Positions 8,060 through 17,447 of a DNA stretch of 64,000 nt are shown piece by piece. Source of the DNA: CAYJFK01 sp964369475 (GTDB taxonomy: Bacteria; Bacillota; Clostridia; Oscillospirales; Feifaniaceae); assembly GCA_964369475.1 (NCBI GenBank), contig CAYJFK010000004.1:1-64000 (forward strand), given 5' to 3'. Numbering within the stretch: the first letter of the stretch is position 1; the number at the start of each line of letters is the position of its first letter. The position numbers and the translations under genes are program-made. The notes below the pieces were generated by a model. It was not told where the DNA came from and did no database searches. It saw only the letters and a list, made by a program, of their open reading frames with translations.

Positions 8060-10123
8060 TCAGCTCGCTATTGTTATATTGCCAAGTGCCTGAATTTGCA
8101 CCCCTGAGTATATGTCGTTAAACGAAAGTACCGTAACATTTGGGTAAAACTGGTCGAGCAGTTTTTTGTAGTAGACACGTACTATTGGCGACGTTAGAAT
8201 AATGGGCTCTTGTACAAGCTTTCTAACATTGTCTATCTGACTCTTAGAGGCCGCCATAATGCGAGAAATAACATCGGGCTCTAAGTCGAGATAAGCGCCG
8301 CCCTCTATCTTTTTAAGTCCCTGCATTATAACGCTCTCTATACTGCTGTCAAGACTTAGCACCTTCATTTTTCCGGCTTCGGAGTAGTGATGGGTTATAG
8401 TGCGGCGCAGTGCCTGACGGACATACTCTGTAAGCAGATCGCTATCCTTAATTGTCGCAGAGTAGTCAGAGAGCGTTTCGAGTATAATTTCGAGGTCTAT
8501 TATCGGCACACCCTCACGCAGTAAGTTTCTAAGAACTCTTTGCACCTCGCTTATCGAGAGGACAGCAGGTACAGTTTCGTTTACTATGTCTTCGTTTGTA
8601 CGCTTTAAATGTTCAAGCATTATCTTAACTTCCTGACGGCTTAGCAGCTCGTATGCGTGTGTTCTTACAAGCTCTGACAGGTGGGTTATAATAACCGAAA
8701 TCGGATCTATCAGCGTATACCCTGCCATTTCTGCCTTTATTTTCTTATCTTCGCTTATCCACTTGGCAGGCATACCGAAGGCAGGCTCTACCGTGTCTAT
8801 ACCGTCTATCTCGGCGCCCTTTGGCAGGTCGGAGGGGGCAAGTGCTAAGTAGTGGTCCACAAGCAGTTCCCCTATTGCTATTGTCTCGCCTCTTAGCTTT
8901 ATCTGATACTGGTTTGGGTTTATCTCGCTACTGTCCGACAGGCGAACTGTCGGAAGCACCATGCCCATCTCGTCTGCAAACTGCTTTCTAAACATAACAA
9001 CACGATCGAGGAAGTTTCCGCCTGCCGTCTCGTCGACAAGTGGCAGTAGGCTGTATCCAACCTGAACGCCTATCGGGTCGACCGTTAGAAGGTTGTAGAC
9101 ATTTTCTAAGTTTTTGTAAAAACTTACTTCGCTCGTTATCTCTTGTATAACTGGCAGTGTTGTATCTTCGAGCTTTGCAAGGGCACGATTTTTGTTGTTA
9201 ATGGAAATTCCAAGCGTTAGCAAAATTCCCGAAATTAGAAACAGCTGAAGTGGAGGAAATCCGATAAATGCGAGGAAAGGAAGTGTCATACCTGCAATTA
9301 TCAAAACTATCGGCTGAGATGTAAACTGGCGAACAACATCGGCATTAAGGTTTGCTTCTGATGCCGAGCGAGTAACAATCATACCTGTTGCGACCGATAT
9401 TAAAAGTGCCGGTATCTGGCTCATAAGACCGTCGCCAACCGTCGAGGTCGAATATATCTGCACTATATCGCCAAAAGATCCTTCACCATTTATAAATCCA
9501 ACTATAACGCCGCCTATTAGGTTAATTAAGGTAATGACAATCGATATAACGGCATCGCCCTTAACAAACTTGGAAGCACCGTCCATAGAACCGAAAAAGT
9601 CTGCTTCTCTTTGAATTTTCTGTCTTTGCTCCCTTGCGCCCTTCTCGTCGATAAGGCCTGCCGAAAGGTCTGCATCTATCGCCATCTGCTTACCGGGCAT
9701 AGCGTCAAGCGTAAATCTTGCCGAAACTTCGGCGACACGCTCGGCACCCTTTGTGATAACGATAAACTGAACAAGAACTATAATTAGGAATATAACAAGA
9801 CCTACTACAACATCGCCTCTAATAACAAATTCGCCAAAGGTTTTAATAACTTCCCCTGCATATCCGCTCTTTGTTAAAATAGAACGAGTAGAAGATACAT
9901 TTAAAACCAGTCGCATTAAGGTCGTTATTAGTAGGAGCGACGGGAAAATAGCAAGTTCGAGCGGCTCTTTTATGTAGAGCGTTGTTAGCAAAATTACGAG
10001 GGAAAGCGCAAGATTTAGTATGAACATAAAGTCGAGCATTGCGGTCTCCAATGGTATAATTAAGAAGGCCACAATAAGGACCACAAACAAAGCTATACCA
10101 TTGTTCAAAAACTTTAAGTTCAT
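8060..10123 (-). CDS. flhA: Flagellar type III export gate protein FlhA
   Basis: Export-gate protein of 687 residues. The N-terminal half has about eight transmembrane segments; the conserved cytosolic FHIPEP-type loop is seen as ARFTLDAMPGKQMAID near residue 140. The C-terminal half (about 330-687) is the soluble nonameric ring domain that docks chaperone-substrate complexes. The length is normal. It lies 53 bases after flhB and 30 before fliA. Confidence 0.97.
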   Translation of the reverse strand: MNLKFLNNGIALFVVLIVAFLIIPLETAMLDFMFILNLALSLVILLTTLYIKEPLELAIFPSLLLITTLMRLVLNVSSTRSILTKSGYAGEVIKTFGEFVIRGDVVVGLVIFLIIVLVQFIVITKGAERVAEVSARFTLDAMPGKQMAIDADLSAGLIDEKGAREQRQKIQREADFFGSMDGASKFVKGDAVISIVITLINLIGGVIVGFINGEGSFGDIVQIYSTSTVGDGLMSQIPALLISVATGMIVTRSASEANLNADVVRQFTSQPIVLIIAGMTLPFLAFIGFPPLQLFLISGILLTLGISINNKNRALAKLEDTTLPVIQEITSEVSFYKNLENVYNLLTVDPIGVQVGYSLLPLVDETAGGNFLDRVVMFRKQFADEMGMVLPTVRLSDSSEINPNQYQIKLRGETIAIGELLVDHYLALAPSDLPKGAEIDGIDTVEPAFGMPAKWISEDKKIKAEMAGYTLIDPISVIITHLSELVRTHAYELLSRQEVKIMLEHLKRTNEDIVNETVPAVLSISEVQRVLRNLLREGVPIIDLEIILETLSDYSATIKDSDLLTEYVRQALRRTITHHYSEAGKMKVLSLDSSIESVIMQGLKKIEGGAYLDLEPDVISRIMAASKSQIDNVRKLVQEPIILTSPIVRVYYKKLLDQFYPNVTVLSFNDIYSGVQIQALGNITIAS

Positions 10124-10176
10124 CTTTTTCCTCTCTAACTTCTTTTTATTTTGCTCTTATGTTTTAATATCCTGTA

Positions 10177-11229
10177 TCAAATATATTCAAGCTTGTAAAC
10201 ATGAGCTAAAATTTCCGCTATTGCCTGATAAAACTCTCCGGGTATCTCTCGGTCGAGCGGCACAGCTTCGTAAAGTGCTCTCGCAAGCGGTCTGTCCTCT
10301 GTTATGTAAACGCTGTGCTTTTCGCCTTCTGCAATAATTCTAAGTGCTAAGGAGTCTACTCCCTTTGCCACAACAACCGGTGCGATATTCTTGCCTCTGT
10401 TGTACTTTAGCGCCACAGCATAGTGAGTTGGGTTTCTTATAATAACATCTGCCGTTGCGACATTTTGCATCATACGGCGTCGTGCTCTTTGTTGTTGCAT
10501 CGCTCTAATGCGAGCCTTTATCTGTGGGTCACCTTCTACTTGCTTATACTCGTCTTTTACTTCTTGCTTACTCATTCTAAGATTTTTCTCGTACTCGTAC
10601 CACTGATACACATAGTCAGCCGCACCTAAGAATGCAAATATAATGCTTGAAAGAAGTACAATTTCTAAAATTATGCTACCTGCCTTTGATGCCGCTGCAA
10701 GAACAGACATGTCCATAAGTCTTGGCATTAGCATTATCTCGTCTTTAAGGACGGAATATATTATGTAGAGTAGCACAGAGATTTTTAAAATGGATTTTAC
10801 CAGTTCCACAAGCGAGCGCATGGAGAACATTTTGCGAAATCCCTTTAATGGATCTATTCGCTCGAATTTAAATTCAAATGCCTTTGCCGAAAACATCATT
10901 CTTGTCTGTGCCATTGTTATAACGACACTCGTTAGGGCGCATATAACAAGTATCGGCAGGGCGGCTACTGCATATGTCCTAAAGGCAATCCCAAACAGGT
11001 CTTGCACCGTTGCAGCATTTAAAGATGTAACATCTGCTCCCATCGTGAAAAAGGAGGTTATTATGCTTGTTGCCGAGTTAAATGTTATCGGCATTAGCAG
11101 TCTAAAGGAGAAAAATGCAACGAGCAGTGTCGAGACCGTCACTATCTCACGGCTCATAAAGACGTTACCTTTTTTCCGTTCGTCCTTCTTCCGTTTGGCG
11201 GTCGCCTTTTCGGTCTTTTCACCCGGCAT
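10177..11229 (-). CDS. flhB: Flagellar export switch protein FlhB
   Basis: Substrate-specificity switch of the export apparatus; 350 residues. The first stretch (GEKTEKATAKRKKDERKKG) is the usual basic leader, followed by four transmembrane segments. The autocleavage site NPTH lies near residue 265 (IIRNPTHYAVAL), so the C-terminal FlhBc domain can be released to switch from rod/hook to filament export. It is separate from fliR here, whereas some Clostridia have a fliR-flhB fusion. Confidence 0.97.
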   Translation of the reverse strand: MPGEKTEKATAKRKKDERKKGNVFMSREIVTVSTLLVAFFSFRLLMPITFNSATSIITSFFTMGADVTSLNAATVQDLFGIAFRTYAVAALPILVICALTSVVITMAQTRMMFSAKAFEFKFERIDPLKGFRKMFSMRSLVELVKSILKISVLLYIIYSVLKDEIMLMPRLMDMSVLAAASKAGSIILEIVLLSSIIFAFLGAADYVYQWYEYEKNLRMSKQEVKDEYKQVEGDPQIKARIRAMQQQRARRRMMQNVATADVIIRNPTHYAVALKYNRGKNIAPVVVAKGVDSLALRIIAEGEKHSVYITEDRPLARALYEAVPLDREIPGEFYQAIAEILAHVYKLEYI

Positions 11230-11281
11230 TTTTCATCCCCCCTTTTGTGCGGCAGGTAGTGTGCCGTTTTTGCCTTAACTC

Positions 11282-12055
11282 CTATGCGTAAACTTGAAAA
11301 ACCCTTTGTGTACTTAGCATTAGAGCATCTATATACTCTATCATAAATTCCGATATGGGGCTTGCAAACAAAAACAAAAGCGTCATGCCGACAATTACCT
11401 TTAACTGAAAATGAATTGCAAATACATTAATTTGCGGTACAAGTTTCATTAAAATTCCCATCGAAAGCTCCATAACCATTGCGGTTGCCATAAAGGGGAG
11501 CGCAAGATGCATTGCGAGCATAAAGGTCGATGTAAAGAGCGTTACAACAAACCCTCCCATCTCACCACCAAATGTTATTGCGCCGACCGACACTATGTCG
11601 TATGTAGCATATATAAGCCTTATAAAGAGCAAATGGCTGTCTGTTGCGAAGAAGTATAGTGTAAATAGTAACTGAAATATGTTACCCGACATGGAAATTT
11701 GCAAATTTGTACCGGGGTCGAATGCCTTTGCCATTGCAAGACCAAAGCCCATGTCTACCACGTCGCCCACCATAAAAAGCATGTAGTAGAACATTTGAAA
11801 TACAACTCCGCATGTAAAGCCTGTTAAGAGCTCCATTGCCATGGAAAAAACAAGCTCGAAGCTCGACATGCCGACAGGCATACCGCCCATTACCGTTGGT
11901 GTCATAACTGCCGTTAGCCCTAACACTATTGCCATTTTAAATTGGTTTGGCAAATTTCGCCTTGACAGGAGCGGATTAAAGAGTATCATGCCCGCACATC
12001 TGCAAAAGACAAGCATTGCCGCCGTTAGCGAGCCGAAAAATAAGTCTATAACCAT
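11282..12055 (-). CDS. fliR: Flagellar export protein FliR
   Basis: Polytopic export-gate protein of 257 residues with about six hydrophobic segments. The typical N-terminal motif is CRCAGMILFNPLLSRRNLP. FliP, FliQ and FliR form the helical export pore at the centre of the basal body. It starts one base after the fliQ stop, indicating coupled translation, and is followed by flhB after 52 bases. Confidence 0.95.
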   Translation of the reverse strand: MVIDLFFGSLTAAMLVFCRCAGMILFNPLLSRRNLPNQFKMAIVLGLTAVMTPTVMGGMPVGMSSFELVFSMAMELLTGFTCGVVFQMFYYMLFMVGDVVDMGFGLAMAKAFDPGTNLQISMSGNIFQLLFTLYFFATDSHLLFIRLIYATYDIVSVGAITFGGEMGGFVVTLFTSTFMLAMHLALPFMATAMVMELSMGILMKLVPQINVFAIHFQLKVIVGMTLLFLFASPISEFMIEYIDALMLSTQRVFQVYA

Positions 12056-12056
12056 T

Positions 12057-12320
12057 TTACAGCCCTGCCATGATTGTCGTTAGCTGTACAAAAAACTCCT
12101 GTAAATTTGCAAGCATCCACGAGCCTGTAACTATTAGTATAAGTGCTATTGTTAAAATTTTCGGAACAAACGTAAGTGTCTGTTCGTGAATTTGGGTCGC
12201 AGCTTGGAATACCGATATTATTAGACCTATCGTTATACTTGCAAAGAGTAGCGGAGAGGCAAGCCGCAATATCATAAGAATGGCTGTGCGAAAAACATCG
12301 AGCGCTTCACCCGGCGACAT
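12057..12320 (-). CDS. fliQ: Flagellar export protein FliQ
   Basis: Small pore component of 87 residues with two transmembrane hairpin segments. SPLLFASITIGLIISVFQAA and TQIHEQTLTFVPKI are the diagnostic family sequence. It lies between fliP and fliR in the canonical order. Confidence 0.96.
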   Translation of the reverse strand: MSPGEALDVFRTAILMILRLASPLLFASITIGLIISVFQAATQIHEQTLTFVPKILTIALILIVTGSWMLANLQEFFVQLTTIMAGL

Positions 12321-12365
12321 ACTTCTCTCCCCCTTTACTGCATAGTTTTAAAGCTTGTCCGCAAA

Positions 12366-13145
12366 TTAGAAAAATCCGCTTATAAGTGTCTCCATTATCA
12401 GTCTCCACCCGTCTACCACCACAAAGAGCATTAGCTTAAATGGCAGTGAAATCATGGAGGGCGGGAGCATAACCATACCCATCGACATTAGGGTACTTGC
12501 TACTATCATGTCTATTACAAGAAATGGAATAAATAGCAAAAATCCCATTGTAAAGGCACGGCTTAGCTCGCTCGTTAAAAATGACGGCACAATGATATGT
12601 AGCCCAAGTTCCATCAATTCATCTTGCGACTTTTCTTCTACCGTCTCCCCTTCGCCCGAAAGCGAGAGAAAAAGGCTTAGATCCGATTCGTTTATGTGCT
12701 TTAGCATAAACTCTTTTAGCGGATCGCCTATCGCCTCTAATGCTTGCTCTTGACCGATAAGCCCGTCCGAATATGGCTCGATTGCCGTTTCGTTTATCTC
12801 TACAAGGACAGGTTGCATTATAAAGAGCGATAAAAAGAGCGACAATCCGATAATTACCTGACTTGGCGGTGTTTGCTGAAGTCCCACTGCATTTCTTAAA
12901 AGCGACAGCACTATTACAATTCTTGTAAAGCTCGTCATCATTATAAGAATAGATGGGGCAAGAGCTAATATGGTAAACATGAATAGCAGTTCTAAACTGC
13001 CAAGAGTTTGCGTTTCGGGATCGGGTGCTAAGTCAAGCGTTATCTCTGCGGCACTCGCCGCCATAGGTAGCGATAGCACGAGTAGAATAAGAAGGGCTAC
13101 CGATAAAATTATTCCAAGTCTTTTTACTTGTCTTTTATCTCTCAC
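12366..13145 (-). CDS. fliP: Flagellar export protein FliP
   Basis: Core pore protein of 259 residues. A cleavable-looking N-terminal signal (LLILLVLSLPMAASAA) precedes the conserved segments MTSFTRIVIVLSLLRNAVGL, QTPPSQVIIGLSLFLS and the C-terminal GMVMLPPSMISLPFKLMLFV. It overlaps fliO by 4 bases (start inside the fliO end), so the two are coupled. The length and motifs are normal. Confidence 0.97.
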   Translation of the reverse strand: MRDKRQVKRLGIILSVALLILLVLSLPMAASAAEITLDLAPDPETQTLGSLELLFMFTILALAPSILIMMTSFTRIVIVLSLLRNAVGLQQTPPSQVIIGLSLFLSLFIMQPVLVEINETAIEPYSDGLIGQEQALEAIGDPLKEFMLKHINESDLSLFLSLSGEGETVEEKSQDELMELGLHIIVPSFLTSELSRAFTMGFLLFIPFLVIDMIVASTLMSMGMVMLPPSMISLPFKLMLFVVVDGWRLIMETLISGFF

Positions 13146-13519
13146 AGTTCCCCCTCCCCTGTGTCCTGCGGCGATCTTTTTATTGCAGTTGTTAAAAAGC
13201 TCATAAAATCGGCAGGTGCTTTGGCATTTTTCATGCCATCGACCACAGTTGCCTCGTCAACTTCGCCCAAGTTTGTTATGCTGTTTGCAGTGCATCCGAG
13301 AAGTAGTACCTTGCCTCCCACCTTAACGATGAGAAGATACTGCTCCTTACCGAGCACCACCCTATCCAAAATTTCCATTCCTCCGCCTAAAGAGGCGGAG
13401 GAGGTGTACTTTTTTCCGAGTAGTTTTGATACATAGTAGGTGCAAGCAAAGACGGCAAGCATAAGTACAAATGTTAAAACTATTGAAAATACCGAAGACA
13501 GACCGTCCGTACCAAGCAT
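13142..13519 (-). CDS. fliO: Flagellar export assembly protein FliO
   Basis: Helps assemble the FliP ring. It has 125 residues with one N-terminal transmembrane segment (about 9-29) followed by a cytosolic domain with DRVVLGKEQYLLIVKVGGKV and LLLGCTANSI, the usual FliO pattern. It overlaps fliP by 4 bases. The 210-base gap to the preceding gene cheY contains hairpins. Confidence 0.93.
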   Translation of the reverse strand: MLGTDGLSSVFSIVLTFVLMLAVFACTYYVSKLLGKKYTSSASLGGGMEILDRVVLGKEQYLLIVKVGGKVLLLGCTANSITNLGEVDEATVVDGMKNAKAPADFMSFLTTAIKRSPQDTGEGEL

Positions 13520-13559
13520 TTATGCATCCTCACTTTTATTTTTTCTTTAAGAGCATACA

Positions 13560-13720
13560 AGAGCATTGCTCTAAAACGGCCGATAGACATGGCGGCCTAC
13601 CCTCCATGACTCTTTTCGGCTGATATCTTGCTTTGATTATACCGCAGTGCTATAAACCTTGCACTGGTAATATTTTGTTCTTAGATATGCTTTTATAAAG
13701 CTACCTTAAACAAAATATTA
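13560..13720 (-). other. Structured spacer between cheY and fliO
   Basis: Non-coding 210-base gap inside the operon. On the minus strand, GCCGA/TCGGC encloses CATGG/CCATG (about 13570-13612), and AGAGCA/TGCTCT forms a second small hairpin at about 13561-13573. Upstream, CAGTGC...GCACTG (13645-13666) flanks a region next to a TATAAT-like hexamer (13641-13636), but no good -35 is seen. It may be an RNA structure or an internal regulatory site; the function is unknown. Confidence 0.4.
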
Positions 13721-13729
13721 CAGCTCATC

Positions 13730-14092
13730 TTACAGCGGTAGTATTTTATTAACTGTCTGTACGATACGGTCTTGCTTAAAGGGCTTAACAATAAAGTCGA
13801 GTGCTCCAAGCTTTATAGCTTCCATAACCATTGCTTCCTGTCCCATAGCAGAACACATAACAATTTTTGCGGCAGGGTGTGCGCCCTTGATTGTGCGAAG
13901 TGCTTCAATTCCGTCCATGTTGGGCATTGTTATGTCCATAATAACAAGGTCGGGCTTTTTCTCGTTGTAAAGTGCAACTGCCTGTGCGCCGTCCTCTGCC
14001 TCTACAAAGTTTTCGTATCCTGCCTTTGTAAGATGAGTTTGTACTGTCTTTCTCATAAAGAATGCATCGTCTACTAACATAATGGTATACAT
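13730..14092 (-). CDS. cheY: Chemotaxis response regulator CheY
   Basis: Single-domain receiver of 120 residues whose phosphorylated form binds the motor switch. The acidic pocket is VDDA near residue 8, the phospho-acceptor Asp53 in IMDITMPNMDG, the switch residue in VMCSAMG and Lys in FIVKPF. There is no output domain. It lies between fliY and fliO, exactly as in Bacillus. Its kinase CheA is not in the window. Confidence 0.95.
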   Translation of the reverse strand: MYTIMLVDDAFFMRKTVQTHLTKAGYENFVEAEDGAQAVALYNEKKPDLVIMDITMPNMDGIEALRTIKGAHPAAKIVMCSAMGQEAMVMEAIKLGALDFIVKPFKQDRIVQTVNKILPL

Positions 14093-14142
14093 GTTCTTTC
14101 CTCCTAATATTAAACGAGTTATTATTTATTTAAATTATATTA

Positions 14143-15432
14143 CTAACCTTGATTTATCATGTCGAGCAGCTCCTTAGAGCCTACTATCTCGGTAACTCTT
14201 ACGCCGAAGTTGTCGCCGATAACTATAACTTCACCGTGTGCAAGTAGCTGCCCGTTTACCATAATTTCGGCAGGGGCGCCTGTTTGATTGTCGAGCTCGA
14301 CAATCGTGCTCTGACCAAATTCCATAATGTCTTTAATCTTGCGCTTTGTTCTACCTATAACAACAGAAATCTCAAGCTGAACTCCCATAAGCAAATTCAT
14401 ATTTGAGCTGCTCGGTGCTATCATTGCCTTGCCTTGGTTAAACGTCGGGAACTCTGCCGACTGAACGCTCTGCGGTGCTCCCACATATCCGCCCGGTGCC
14501 CACTGCATACCGCCCGGCATCATGTATTGTGGCGGATATGGGTATGGTTGCATTTGATCGGTCGGTGGCATCTGCTGGGGCGCCGCCATTGCCTGTGGTT
14601 GAGGCATGGGCGGTGCTACCGGAGCAGGTGCGGCAGGTGGCGGCGTTGGTGCTACCGGTGCTGCGGCAACCTGTGGTGGCGGTGCAACAACAGGTGGTGG
14701 CGCCATCTGAGGTGGCGGTGCTGCTGCGGCAGGTGCCTCCATTGGTGGTGCAGGTGGTGCAGGTGGTGCTTCAACCGGTGCCGTCGAGGTTAGTGGCTGT
14801 ATTTCTGCAACCTGCGCTTCTGTATGTGCCATAACTTGGCTTACAAGCTTTCTTGCAAGCGTAAGTGTTAAAAAGCAACAAAATGTCGTGTCGAGCGCAT
14901 CTGTTATCATCATGTTAAAAGAAACCGCAACAACAGGATCGTCCGTATTAACATCGTTGAAAACTTCGTTTATCTCGCTCTTTGTTGTAACCTCTTTTGC
15001 TACCGGAGTAGAAATATTAACAACGGTCCCCATAACTTCCGACAGAGCGGTAGCCGATGCTCCCATCATTTGGTTCATAACTTCACAAGCGGCACTGAGC
15101 GTTAGCTCGTCAAAGACAAATTCTTCTTCGGGTGTCGGTTCTTCGTTGCCCATTAGTAGGTCGATAATAATCTGCATATCTCTGCGCCTTAGCATAATTA
15201 CATTATCGCCAGAAAGGCCTTCCACGTACTGGATTTTAACAAGAACAGCAGGCTCTAAATCCGAGCTGTCTATATCGTTCATCTGGTCTTGCTTTATCGA
15301 GGGGGTCGTTATATTAACAGGCCTGTCTAGCATATTTGATACCGACGTAGCCGCAGCCCCCATGCTGATATTCATTATTTCGCCGATAGCATCAAGCTCT
15401 TCGGCATTAAGTAACAGTTTTTCGTTTTCCAT
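14143..15432 (-). CDS. fliY: Flagellar motor switch phosphatase FliY (CheC-like plus FliN domain)
   Basis: Switch-complex protein of 429 residues in three parts. An N-terminal CheC-like phosphatase domain (about 1-205) has two motifs, DAIGEIMN and SAACEVMN. A linker of about 100 residues (about 215-315) is extremely rich in Pro and Ala, with repeated APPP/PPA units and a Met/Gln/Pro/Tyr end. A C-terminal FliN/SpoA domain follows (about 345-429: QLEISVVIGRTKRKIKDIM, GEVIVIGDNFGVRVTEIVG). It lies 4 bases from fliM. It removes phosphate from CheY-P at the motor. The Pro-rich linker is longer than usual. Confidence 0.94.
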   Translation of the reverse strand: MENEKLLLNAEELDAIGEIMNISMGAAATSVSNMLDRPVNITTPSIKQDQMNDIDSSDLEPAVLVKIQYVEGLSGDNVIMLRRRDMQIIIDLLMGNEEPTPEEEFVFDELTLSAACEVMNQMMGASATALSEVMGTVVNISTPVAKEVTTKSEINEVFNDVNTDDPVVAVSFNMMITDALDTTFCCFLTLTLARKLVSQVMAHTEAQVAEIQPLTSTAPVEAPPAPPAPPMEAPAAAAPPPQMAPPPVVAPPPQVAAAPVAPTPPPAAPAPVAPPMPQPQAMAAPQQMPPTDQMQPYPYPPQYMMPGGMQWAPGGYVGAPQSVQSAEFPTFNQGKAMIAPSSSNMNLLMGVQLEISVVIGRTKRKIKDIMEFGQSTIVELDNQTGAPAEIMVNGQLLAHGEVIVIGDNFGVRVTEIVGSKELLDMINQG

Positions 15433-15436
15433 ACGG

Positions 15437-16438
15437 CTACCCCTCTCTTATTTTGGCGACTGTGTCGACAATTTTCAGTGCTTTTTTACCGTCCGATTCG
15501 CCAAGTCTTGCTGTGTACCACAAGTCATCTTCAATAACTACGCTTATGTCGCTGTCTATCTTTTTATTAAGCGTAATAACATCGCTTACTTGTAGCATAG
15601 CAATATCGCTCAAACTCATCTCGCACCTGTCTAAAACCGCCACAATCTCAAGCTCTGATTCTTTAATGGTGTCGAGCATAAGTTCTTTTAACGGTTCAGC
15701 GTGCTCTGATGGTTGTTGCTTTGTGTTTCTTGTATATTTAACGCTAAAGCTACTAATAACATCGTCTAAGTTTTCAGCGTCCATACAAATGTTTGCAGAG
15801 CCCTTGTAGTCGCCTGCCTCTATTGTCATTGTAATAATAATAACAATGTCCTGAGGAGAGTAAACTTGGAGTAGCCGCCCGTTTGTCTCTATGCTCTTCA
15901 AGTTTGTCTTTAGCGAGAAAAATCCGCTCCATGCTTCTTGGAAATACCACGTTACACTATCTAAAACTTTATGTAAAAGTGCAAGTTCTATTTCTGTGTA
16001 ATCTCTATCGGGAGAGTCAGACTTCCCACTTCCTCCCAGAAGTCGGTCGATAATCATAAACCCGAAGTTTGTCGGTAACTCCATCATAATGGTCGATTCG
16101 TCAAACTTTTGCCCATCAGGTTTAAACTCTATCATGCCGACCAGTGTGTTATCGGGTAGTGCATTGTTAAACTCTTGGTAACGCTGTTCTTCTATCTGCT
16201 CGAAACTTACCATGCAGACCGTCCTAAGGATGCTTGTGAAATAGGACGATATTACCCTTGAGAATGTTTCGTACAGGTTGCTCATGGATTTTATTTGATC
16301 TTTTGTAAACTTCTTTGGGGACGAAAAGTCGTACTCTTTAACTCGCTGTTTTGGTGATTGTTCCTCTGTCGACACTTCGCCCGACTGCATTTTTTTAAGC
16401 AGTTCGTCTATCTGGCTTTGAGACAAAGCTTCTGCCAT
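15437..16438 (-). CDS. fliM: Flagellar motor switch protein FliM
   Basis: C-ring protein of 333 residues that binds CheY-P and sets rotation direction. The N-terminal EALSQSQIDELL is the CheY-P-binding peptide. A CheC-like middle domain (about 45-235) is followed by a SpoA/FliN-like C-terminal domain (about 250-330, ISVVIEDDLW). The normal partner fliL, usually just upstream, is absent: motB ends 26 bases before fliM. Confidence 0.96.
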   Translation of the reverse strand: MAEALSQSQIDELLKKMQSGEVSTEEQSPKQRVKEYDFSSPKKFTKDQIKSMSNLYETFSRVISSYFTSILRTVCMVSFEQIEEQRYQEFNNALPDNTLVGMIEFKPDGQKFDESTIMMELPTNFGFMIIDRLLGGSGKSDSPDRDYTEIELALLHKVLDSVTWYFQEAWSGFFSLKTNLKSIETNGRLLQVYSPQDIVIIITMTIEAGDYKGSANICMDAENLDDVISSFSVKYTRNTKQQPSEHAEPLKELMLDTIKESELEIVAVLDRCEMSLSDIAMLQVSDVITLNKKIDSDISVVIEDDLWYTARLGESDGKKALKIVDTVAKIREG

Positions 16439-16464
16439 CTTTAATTCTCCCCCCTTTCGTCTTA

Positions 16465-17382
16465 CTATTGAGTTGCATCAGGTAATACACTCTCCACTTC
16501 CGGAAGTGACGGGGTTCCGGCCTCTGCCAGTGCCCCTTCAAGACCTCCAATATCTATGCCTCCTCCACTCGATGCCTCAGGTGTGTTTGTTACTGCACTT
16601 CCATCGGCCGGAGTAAAGAGTTCTGCCGCATTACCACTCGATGGGTACTGGCTATCGTTAAAGAAATCTTGCAAGCCTTCATATGTATTGTAGGAAAGGT
16701 CGCTGTCTATCCCCACGATGACTAGTTCTACACGTCTGTTTTGGCTCATGCCTTCTTCGTTGTCGTTTGGTGCAATGGGGAAATTCTTTCCATAACCCAT
16801 CGCAACGAGCTTTTTAGCTTCAAAGCCCCAGTCGTCTATAAACTTTGCAACAATTCCCGCACGCTCGCCCGACAGTATCCACGACAATGTATTAAGGCTG
16901 TCGTCTGTCGAAGCTGTGTGACCTAAGATATTTATCGTTCTTATTGCATCCTGATTTGCCGTTAGCGCCTCTCCCACAAAATCGAGTGTAGGATAGCTGT
17001 CTGCAAGCAGTGTGTAGCTGTTAGGTGCAAAGAACAAAACGCTGTTAAATCTAATAAATACTACATCTTCTACCTTGGCTATGTCAATAGCATAACCCAT
17101 TTCGTTATCGTCTACATAGTCTTTAAGCATCTGATAGAGTTCTTCAACATCTCCCTCTATCGGAGCTTCTCCTTCTTCCACGCCGCCGTCTTGACCGATA
17201 ATATCTTCTATAACATTTTCAGGTAGACTTGTAAAGGACTGGACAAATGCATTAAATTTGTTTTGGTCGATGGTCGACATACTAAGCATAACAACAAAGA
17301 ATGTCATAAGAAGCGTAACCATGTCCGCATAGGTGTTCATCCAGCTATCGCCGCCGCCTTCTGGCTCTTGCTTTCTTGCCAC
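16465..17382 (-). CDS. motB: Flagellar motor stator protein MotB
   Basis: Stator subunit of 305 residues. A single transmembrane helix (about 17-38) carries the proton-binding aspartate, Asp20 in NTYADMVTLL. The C-terminal OmpA-like peptidoglycan-binding domain contains NILGHTASTDD and SGERAGIVAKFI, plus GKNFPIAPNDNEEGMSQNRR. About 60 low-complexity Gly/Ser/Pro/Ala-rich residues extend beyond it. It follows motA by 65 bases. Ion choice (H+ or Na+) cannot be decided from the sequence. Confidence 0.95.
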   Translation of the reverse strand: MARKQEPEGGGDSWMNTYADMVTLLMTFFVVMLSMSTIDQNKFNAFVQSFTSLPENVIEDIIGQDGGVEEGEAPIEGDVEELYQMLKDYVDDNEMGYAIDIAKVEDVVFIRFNSVLFFAPNSYTLLADSYPTLDFVGEALTANQDAIRTINILGHTASTDDSLNTLSWILSGERAGIVAKFIDDWGFEAKKLVAMGYGKNFPIAPNDNEEGMSQNRRVELVIVGIDSDLSYNTYEGLQDFFNDSQYPSSGNAAELFTPADGSAVTNTPEASSGGGIDIGGLEGALAEAGTPSLPEVESVLPDATQ

Positions 17383-17447
17383 AATATCACTCCTTTTCGG
17401 GTTATTCGCTTAGAGTAAATAGCGTGAAAACGCTAAATTTCTAAAAT

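Noticed and set aside
14434..14834. Two long plus-strand frames (about 119 residues each) opposite fliY, one Arg/Trp/Cys-rich
   Set aside because: They are antisense readings of the repetitive Pro/Ala linker of fliY; no ribosome site or family.
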